A program made the translations under genes and the position numbers. 10,812 nucleotides of DNA from Bacteroidales bacterium (lineage in GTDB: Bacteria > Bacteroidota > Bacteroidia > Bacteroidales > ML635J-15): NCBI GenBank assembly GCA_028701945.1, contig JAQVPT010000067.1, positions 2,196 to 13,007 on the forward strand. Reading direction: 5' to 3'. Below the pieces are notes generated by a model, which made no database searches, was not told where the DNA came from, and was given only the letters and a program-made list of their open reading frames with translations. Each line of letters begins with the position of its first letter. Position 1 is the first letter of the stretch. Positions 7,474 to 10,812 of this stretch are shown one piece after another.

Positions 7474-7480
7474 TCATGGC
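7468..7480 (+). repeat. Hairpin of 5-bp stem and TTC loop at the end of the relic
   Basis: GCCAT and ATGGC pair perfectly around TTC, followed by GAGATT. The first arm lies in the AAGCTGCC motif shared with the intact copy, but there the second arm is missing. It has the same 5-3-5 plan as other hairpins in this cluster. Confidence 0.55.
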
Positions 7481-7501
7481 GAGATTGTGATGGGTGTTTA
7501 T

Positions 7502-7526
7502 TAACAAGAGGCGATGCCTCTTGTTA
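7502..7526. repeat. 11-bp perfect hairpin with GAT loop
   Basis: TAACAAGAGGC (7502-7512) and GCCTCTTGTTA (7516-7526) pair completely around GAT. It is the strongest hairpin in the cluster. Its GCGATGC apex is the reverse complement of the GCATCGC apex of the hairpin at 7708-7728, so the two may be inverted members of one family. Confidence 0.65.
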
Positions 7527-7535
7527 TAATAATTA

Positions 7536-7548
7536 AGTCTTTCAGACT
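7536..7548 (+). repeat. Hairpin of 5-bp stem and TTC loop
   Basis: AGTCT and AGACT pair perfectly around TTC and are followed by GATAGC. It has the 5-3-5 plan of the cluster, but the 3' flank only partly resembles GACTTA. Confidence 0.45.
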
Positions 7549-7577
7549 GATAGCATATAAACGAGATTTTCTTTAGC

Positions 7578-7596
7578 AGTTTGAAAACCTAACTTA
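7578..7596 (+). repeat. Degenerate REP-like hairpin with AACTTA flank
   Basis: AGTTT and AACCT pair at four of five positions around GAA and are followed by AACTTA. Loop, spacing and flank match the perfect element at 7684-7702, so this is probably a decayed copy. Confidence 0.4.
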
Positions 7597-7683
7597 TTTT
7601 ACCATTCACATATTATATAAGAGCATTTTGCAATAGAAATTCATACAGTTGAATATATTATGTTTTATACAATTTTTCTTGAA

Positions 7684-7702
7684 AGGCTGAAAGCCTGACT
7701 TA
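7684..7702 (+). repeat. REP-like hairpin with GACTTA flank
   Basis: AGGCT and AGCCT pair perfectly around GAA and are followed directly by GACTTA. The plan (5-bp stem, 3-nt loop, GACTTA) is that of the two 32-nt repeats at 7743-7774 and 7961-7992, with a different stem sequence. Confidence 0.6.
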
Positions 7703-7707
7703 CCTAA

Positions 7708-7728
7708 ACTTGGAGCATCGCTTCAAGT
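7708..7728. repeat. 9-bp hairpin with ATC loop
   Basis: ACTTGGAGC (7708-7716) and GCTTCAAGT (7720-7728) pair over 9 bp, with one G-T wobble, around ATC. An overlapping alternative hairpin, CTTCA (7721-7725) with TGAAG (7729-7733), corresponds in position to the hairpin at 7936-7958 before the second 32-nt unit. Confidence 0.55.
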
Positions 7729-7742
7729 TGAAGGCTAAGACT

Positions 7743-7774
7743 CTGTTTTTGAGCCCTGCAAGGGCGACTTAAAA
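7743..7774 (+). repeat. 32-nt REP-like unit, copy A
   Basis: This unit is identical to 7961-7992 at 28 of 32 positions. It starts CTGTTTTTG, then has a hairpin of GCCCT and AGGGC around GCA (7753-7765), then GACTTAAAA. Relative to copy B, the stem pair 7755-7763 is C-G instead of T-A, so both sides changed together and pairing is kept. Confidence 0.75.
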
Positions 7775-7935
7775 GAAGTTATTATAGACAAAAAGAGATA
7801 TCCTGTTTCACCTTATAGTATATCTTAAAGGTAAAATCAAAGTGCTGTTTTGATTAGAAGCAACTATCCTAAAATATTTAAGCTGCCTAGTTAGACAAGC
7901 ACTTCGGCACACTCAGCATAACATTCACCACAACG

Positions 7936-7958
7936 CTTTCAAAGCCAGATTTTGAAGG
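7936..7958. repeat. 8-bp hairpin preceding REP-like copy B
   Basis: CTTTCAAA (7936-7943) and TTTGAAGG (7951-7958) pair with one wobble around a 7-nt loop. It sits just upstream of the 32-nt copy B, as the CTTCA/TGAAG hairpin does before copy A, so each 32-nt unit seems to be the second half of a two-hairpin composite. Confidence 0.5.
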
Positions 7959-7960
7959 TA

Positions 7961-7992
7961 CTGTTTTTGGGCTCTGTAAGAGCGACTTAAAA
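7961..7992 (+). repeat. 32-nt REP-like unit, copy B
   Basis: CTGTTTTTGG is followed by a hairpin of GCTCT and AGAGC around GTA (7971-7983) and then GACTTAAAA. The four differences from copy A are one before the stem, two that compensate each other within the stem, and one in the loop. It ends 54 nt before the transposase start codon. Confidence 0.75.
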
Positions 7993-8001
7993 TAAATTCA
8001 T

Positions 8002-8009
8002 TAAATTTG
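8002..8009 (+). promoter_or_regulatory. Candidate -7 promoter element of the transposase gene
   Basis: TAAATTTG matches the TAnnTTTG consensus and lies 37 nt before the ATG at 8047, directly after REP-like copy B. No TTG is found at the usual -33 spacing, so support is weak. Confidence 0.3.
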
Positions 8010-8046
8010 TTACAAAAATATAGTTTCTCACTAAAAATCTAAAGCC

Positions 8047-8502
8047 ATGTCTCAATCATTATCAAAACTTTATGTTCACATTGTATTTCACACCAAACAC
8101 GACAAAAAACTAATAACAAATGCAATAAAGCCAGAGTTATATGCTTATATGGGAGCAATAATTAAAGACAATGACTCCATTCCAATAATTACAAATGGAG
8201 TAGATGATCATGTGCATATTCTTTGTATAATGTCAAAAAACATTGCATTAGCAAAATTAGTTGAAAATGTAAAAAAACATAGCAGTCGATGGATAAAAAC
8301 CAAAGGAAAATCGTTTGAAAATTTTTCTTGGCAAGGTGGTTATGGAGGTTTTTCTGTAAGCTATAATGCATGCAATTCAACTAAGTATTATATTCAAAAT
8401 CAAGAAACCCATCATAAAAAAACAAGTTTTAAAGAGGAGTATAATGAATTATTAAAACTCTATAATATTGATTATGATGAAGATTATCTGTGGAGTAATT
8501 AG
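8047..8502 (+). CDS. tnpA: IS200/IS605-type HUH (Y1) transposase
   Basis: The 151-residue protein belongs to the Y1 transposase family (IS200-like, PF01797 type), which cuts and joins single-stranded DNA at hairpin-marked ends through a 5'-phosphotyrosine. The metal-binding HUH motif is H55-V-H57 (in DDHVHILC). The catalytic tyrosine is most likely Y115 in KYYIQNQETHHKK, with the family's conserved glutamine at Q119. The family segment WQGGYGGFSVS (95-105) and the C-terminal YDEDYLW are present. Length and motifs are complete, so it appears intact. There is no TnpB/IscB-type gene beside it. Whether it is a self-mobile IS200 transposase or a domesticated REP-associated enzyme (RAYT) cannot be decided from the protein alone. 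The hairpin cluster upstream favours some link with REP-like DNA. A relic of a second copy lies at 7421-7473. Start chosen at the first ATG, giving the usual N-terminus MSQSLSKLYVHIVFHTK. Confidence 0.93.
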   Translation: MSQSLSKLYVHIVFHTKHDKKLITNAIKPELYAYMGAIIKDNDSIPIITNGVDDHVHILCIMSKNIALAKLVENVKKHSSRWIKTKGKSFENFSWQGGYGGFSVSYNACNSTKYYIQNQETHHKKTSFKEEYNELLKLYNIDYDEDYLWSN

Positions 8503-8642
8503 AAATTGATTTAAGCTGCCATTATTCACTTCAAATAATTATGAGAATGTGTTTTTGTTATGTTTTTGGAGCTTTCTAGCAGACATTTGTAAAAAAAACA
8601 GTTTTCTTGCGAACAGGATATAGGATTTATCAAAACTATTAA

Positions 8643-8650
8643 TAAATTTG
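8643..8650 (+). promoter_or_regulatory. Candidate -7 promoter element of the DUF2007 gene
   Basis: TAAATTTG matches TAnnTTTG 54 nt before the ATG at 8705, leaving a leader of about 45-50 nt. The nearest upstream TTG (8607-8609) is too far for a -33 element, so confidence is limited. Confidence 0.35.
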
Positions 8651-8704
8651 TAGATTGTAAGAACAAATAATTAAATAATACGTAATAACACATAAAACAC
8701 AATA

Positions 8705-8959
8705 ATGAAAGACAAATTAATTACATTAGTTATCTACAGATACGAATATCGTGCAGAAATTTTGAAAGATAAATTAGAAGATGCGGGGATTAAATGCTCT
8801 ATTTCTAACGAGAGTGTTTTAGGACAAATTGACGGTGTTAAAGTTATGGTAATGGATAAAGATTACAACGAAGCCTTAAATGTTTACCGTGAAGTAAGGC
8901 GTTTATATGATACTCACTCTGACGCAGTGATTGAAGATCCAGATGACGATAATAAATAG
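8705..8959 (+). CDS. DUF2007 family small protein (putative signal-transducing protein)
   Basis: The 84-residue protein fits the DUF2007 family (PF09413), small ferredoxin-like-fold proteins sometimes called putative signal-transducing proteins; their biochemical role is not settled. Typical features are an opening beta strand (LITLVIYRYEYRAEILKDKLEDAGI, about 5-29), a central strand ending in GVKVMVMDKDYNEALNVY (44-61), and an acidic tail ending EDPDDDNK. There is no signal peptide or membrane segment, so it is cytoplasmic. It is alone on the plus strand, 202 bp after the transposase gene and convergent with the DUF5916 gene, so it is probably a single-gene transcription unit. Confidence 0.85.
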   Translation: MKDKLITLVIYRYEYRAEILKDKLEDAGIKCSISNESVLGQIDGVKVMVMDKDYNEALNVYREVRRLYDTHSDAVIEDPDDDNK

Positions 8960-9002
8960 TTTGAGGTGTGTTCGATTTCGCAGTTTGTTAATGCCTGAAC
9001 CC

Positions 9003-9020
9003 TTGGCTCGACTTAGCCAA
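9003..9020. terminator. Hairpin between convergent genes; weak terminator
   Basis: TTGGCT and AGCCAA pair perfectly around CGACTT in the 72-bp gap between the convergent DUF2007 and DUF5916 genes. The position suits a bidirectional terminator, but neither side has a T-tract. The sequence contains GACTTA, the flank motif of the REP-like hairpins, here partly inside the stem. Confidence 0.35.
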
Positions 9021-9031
9021 TATGGTATTAG

Positions 9032-10812
9032 TTAGGATTTATTGCTAAAAATTGAATTATAATCTAAATAATATATGATTTTTAGCGATAAATTATTTGC
9101 TTGTGAGGAATGCCAAACTTGCTTAAAACTATCATAATAATTTGGCATTGGGTAATCATGAGGCACATCTCCGAGAGCAAATATTTGGTTTTTCCACATA
9201 ACTGAAAGATACGATCCTGGCAAAAAATTCCATGATAATAGGAGGTCAATATTAAACGCATTAAAGTTATAATTACTTGTTCCCGAGTAGCTGTTATTGT
9301 TTTCTAGTTTCCCATCATCTAGCAAATTATAATAATCTAAATACTCTACTCCCGATACATAGTGCCTTGCAGTTAGTGAAACAGACAATTTATTTGTAAA
9401 AACGAATGATGAGTTGAACGAATTAGTGAATGTAATAACATCTCTACTCCCAAGCACAATTCGTCCGTTATTGTTTTCGACAAAACCAGCAGCACCAATA
9501 TCATAATCCGCATGAATAGTATATCTAAGCGAAACCCTCTTACCAATTCTGGTTATAGGACTTAAACTTCCCCAAACGCCTTTACGCGAAACCAAATCAA
9601 AGTAAACACCTGCTTTAATATCAAAAGCTAACTTTTTTCGATAGTCGGTAGAAACAAAAACATCCTCACAAAAAAGCGCAGGACGTTTGTAAAACCTACC
9701 AATAGTTCGAGGTTCATAATAATCATTTTCGTCACTCAAGGGAATGGTTAAATTATTCCAAACCGACACATGTTTTTTAGTAGTGAAATAATTATAAAAG
9801 TGTATATCTGCCCCAACAAAAGACATGTTTTCAAATAATGACTTTTGTGTAAGTTTAACTGAATTCTGCGTTTCATTAAAAATCCCAAACTGCGAAAATT
9901 TTCTGTAAGCAAGCTCAGCATAATTTGTAATTTGATTAAATTCGGTAAGATAACCAAGGTCGTTAGGATTGTACTCATCAGAAATAATTTCTGTACCCAA
10001 TTCATATATCCATTTTCCAGTCTTTTTCCCAACTGAGGCATCGAGATACCAGCCATTATCAATATTTGTTTTTTCTGCATTTCGTGTGCTATAAGCTCCG
10101 CGAGCAGCAACTCCGAACAAATTGGATTTATCCATTATTTTAAGATATCCTGCTGCAACATTGCTTAAATAATTATTGCTGGGCATTATTGCACTAGCAT
10201 TTGTAAAATTAATAAATGAATTTTGACCTAAACTCTGGTCTAAAACCAAAATATTATAATTTGTTGCTGGTTCTGTCAAAATGGTTTTTTCAGTATTGTC
10301 ACTATATTTTACTTTTGCCCATGTGTTTGCAGTAACAGCATTAAACACACCGATTGCAAGATTGTTTTTACTTCGCCCGCTTATCTTAAAGGCATTTATC
10401 AAACTTGATACAGAGGGATTTTTAATTATCTCCAATTCATTATTATTAGCTTGTCCATTAACAGCTGAAAAACCCTGCGGTGTTTTACCTATCCGACGAC
10501 TATAAAACAAATCGCATTTATTGAAAAGCTCTGTCCCTTCGGTAAAAAATGGTCGGTTTTCAGAATAATATGTCTCATGCGGCGTTAAGTTTAGAACCAC
10601 TTCATCAGCTTTCGTTTGGCCAAAATCGGGAATAAGCGTCATGTCAAGAGTATAAGTTTCACTAAGTCCCAACTTTAGGTCTAAGCCACCGCTAAATGAT
10701 TTTCCCCATACTTTCTCGTAAGAATTAACGTATCCCGAAACATAAGGCATTAATGCTAAACGTAAAGGAGCTTCTATGTTATTGATATTCTCAATTATTC
10801 CCATTTGTGAAC
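9032..10812 (-). CDS. DUF5916 domain protein, C-terminal part (runs off right edge)
   Basis: The frame is open to the right edge: codons for S and Q precede the first in-window methionine at 10804-10802. The sequence MGIIENINNIEAPLRLALMPYVSGYVNSYE is an internal family segment, not an N-terminus, so the start lies outside. About 592 residues are visible. DUF5916 (PF19313) hallmarks follow: LIPDFGQTKADEVVLNL (57-73), ENRPFFTEG (82-90) and YSRRIG (101-106), numbered from that methionine. The C-terminal 400 residues show repeated alternating beta-strand patterns and end in PGSYLSVMWKNQIF and a short tail, as expected of an outer-membrane beta-barrel-like domain. Full-length relatives usually carry an N-terminal CBM9-like sugar-binding domain and a signal peptide; these would lie beyond the window. 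Molecular function is not established, and a role in glycan-related outer-membrane processes is inference only. Confidence 0.9.
   Translation of the reverse strand, partial: SQMGIIENINNIEAPLRLALMPYVSGYVNSYEKVWGKSFSGGLDLKLGLSETYTLDMTLIPDFGQTKADEVVLNLTPHETYYSENRPFFTEGTELFNKCDLFYSRRIGKTPQGFSAVNGQANNNELEIIKNPSVSSLINAFKISGRSKNNLAIGVFNAVTANTWAKVKYSDNTEKTILTEPATNYNILVLDQSLGQNSFINFTNASAIMPSNNYLSNVAAGYLKIMDKSNLFGVAARGAYSTRNAEKTNIDNGWYLDASVGKKTGKWIYELGTEIISDEYNPNDLGYLTEFNQITNYAELAYRKFSQFGIFNETQNSVKLTQKSLFENMSFVGADIHFYNYFTTKKHVSVWNNLTIPLSDENDYYEPRTIGRFYKRPALFCEDVFVSTDYRKKLAFDIKAGVYFDLVSRKGVWGSLSPITRIGKRVSLRYTIHADYDIGAAGFVENNNGRIVLGSRDVITFTNSFNSSFVFTNKLSVSLTARHYVSGVEYLDYYNLLDDGKLENNNSYSGTSNYNFNAFNIDLLLSWNFLPGSYLSVMWKNQIFALGDVPHDYPMPNYYDSFKQVWHSSQANNLSLKIIYYLDYNSIFSNKS

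Larger units (their letters stand above)
7876..8523 (+). mobile_element. IS200/IS605-like single-gene unit (boundaries tentative)
   Basis: The 12-mer ATTTAAGCTGCC occurs at 7876-7887 and again at 8509-8520, just after the transposase stop. A one-mismatch version ends the relic at 7459-7470. The roughly 0.63-kb interval between the two exact copies holds hairpins upstream, one HUH transposase gene and little else, which fits a minimal IS200-type element. No terminal inverted repeats are expected for this family. The true cleavage sites cannot be fixed from one copy. Confidence 0.5.

Noticed and set aside
7395..7992. A CRISPR array
   Set aside because: Repeats are hairpins of different sequence with irregular spacing, and no cas gene is present.
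8189..8380. Minus-strand 63-codon frame inside the transposase gene
   Set aside because: The plus-strand transposase frame with HUH and catalytic tyrosine explains the region fully.
8556..8598. A further REP-like unit after the transposase (TGTTTTTGG, a 3-bp stem, then AGACATTT)
   Set aside because: The opening bases resemble the 32-nt units, but the stem is nearly lost and GACTTA is absent; too degenerate to call.
9748..10505. Open frames of 120 codons (minus) and 74 codons (plus) inside the DUF5916 gene
   Set aside because: They overlap the conserved DUF5916 frame and show no family features.

Overview
The window looks like a chromosomal segment of a low-GC member of the Bacteroidota. The base composition is strongly AT-rich and clear Shine-Dalgarno sequences are scarce. 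Several intergenic regions carry matches to the Bacteroidota -7 promoter element (TAnnTTTG). The protein families are typical of the phylum: short CKK-type lipoproteins, a DUF5916 protein, an exported MORN-variant repeat protein and a FemAB/GNAT-like protein. I cannot name the genus.

Region 1-5607 (all minus strand, transcribed right to left) holds mfd, the transcription-repair coupling factor. It is followed after 97 bp by an exported MORN-variant repeat protein, and 28 bp later by a FemAB/GNAT-like protein that runs off the left edge. Spacing and orientation suggest these could be co-transcribed. The mfd start codon lies only 4 nt downstream of a perfect TATCTTTG element, so its transcript may be leaderless. 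A repeat-plus-dyad structure sits between mfd and the MORN gene.

Region 5608-7027 (minus strand) holds a tandem pair of small lipoproteins with a lipocalin-like look. Their ends and a 37-nt leader are strongly conserved, while the middles have diverged. A long-armed inverted repeat follows the second gene and may end the transcript.

Region 7028-8704 is the mobile part. It has an AT-rich stretch with nothing I can assign, then a 53-nt relic of the 3' end of a transposase gene, a cluster of small hairpins, and an intact IS200/IS605-type HUH (Y1) transposase gene. Many hairpins share one plan: a 5-bp stem and a 3-nt loop, several with GACTTA immediately 3'. Two of them are near-identical 32-nt units whose stems differ by a compensatory base-pair change. 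This looks like a REP/RAYT-type system, or a decayed series of IS200-like insertions, and is the most interesting part of the window.

Region 8705-10812 holds a small plus-strand DUF2007 gene. It converges on the 3' part of a large minus-strand DUF5916 gene that continues past the right edge.
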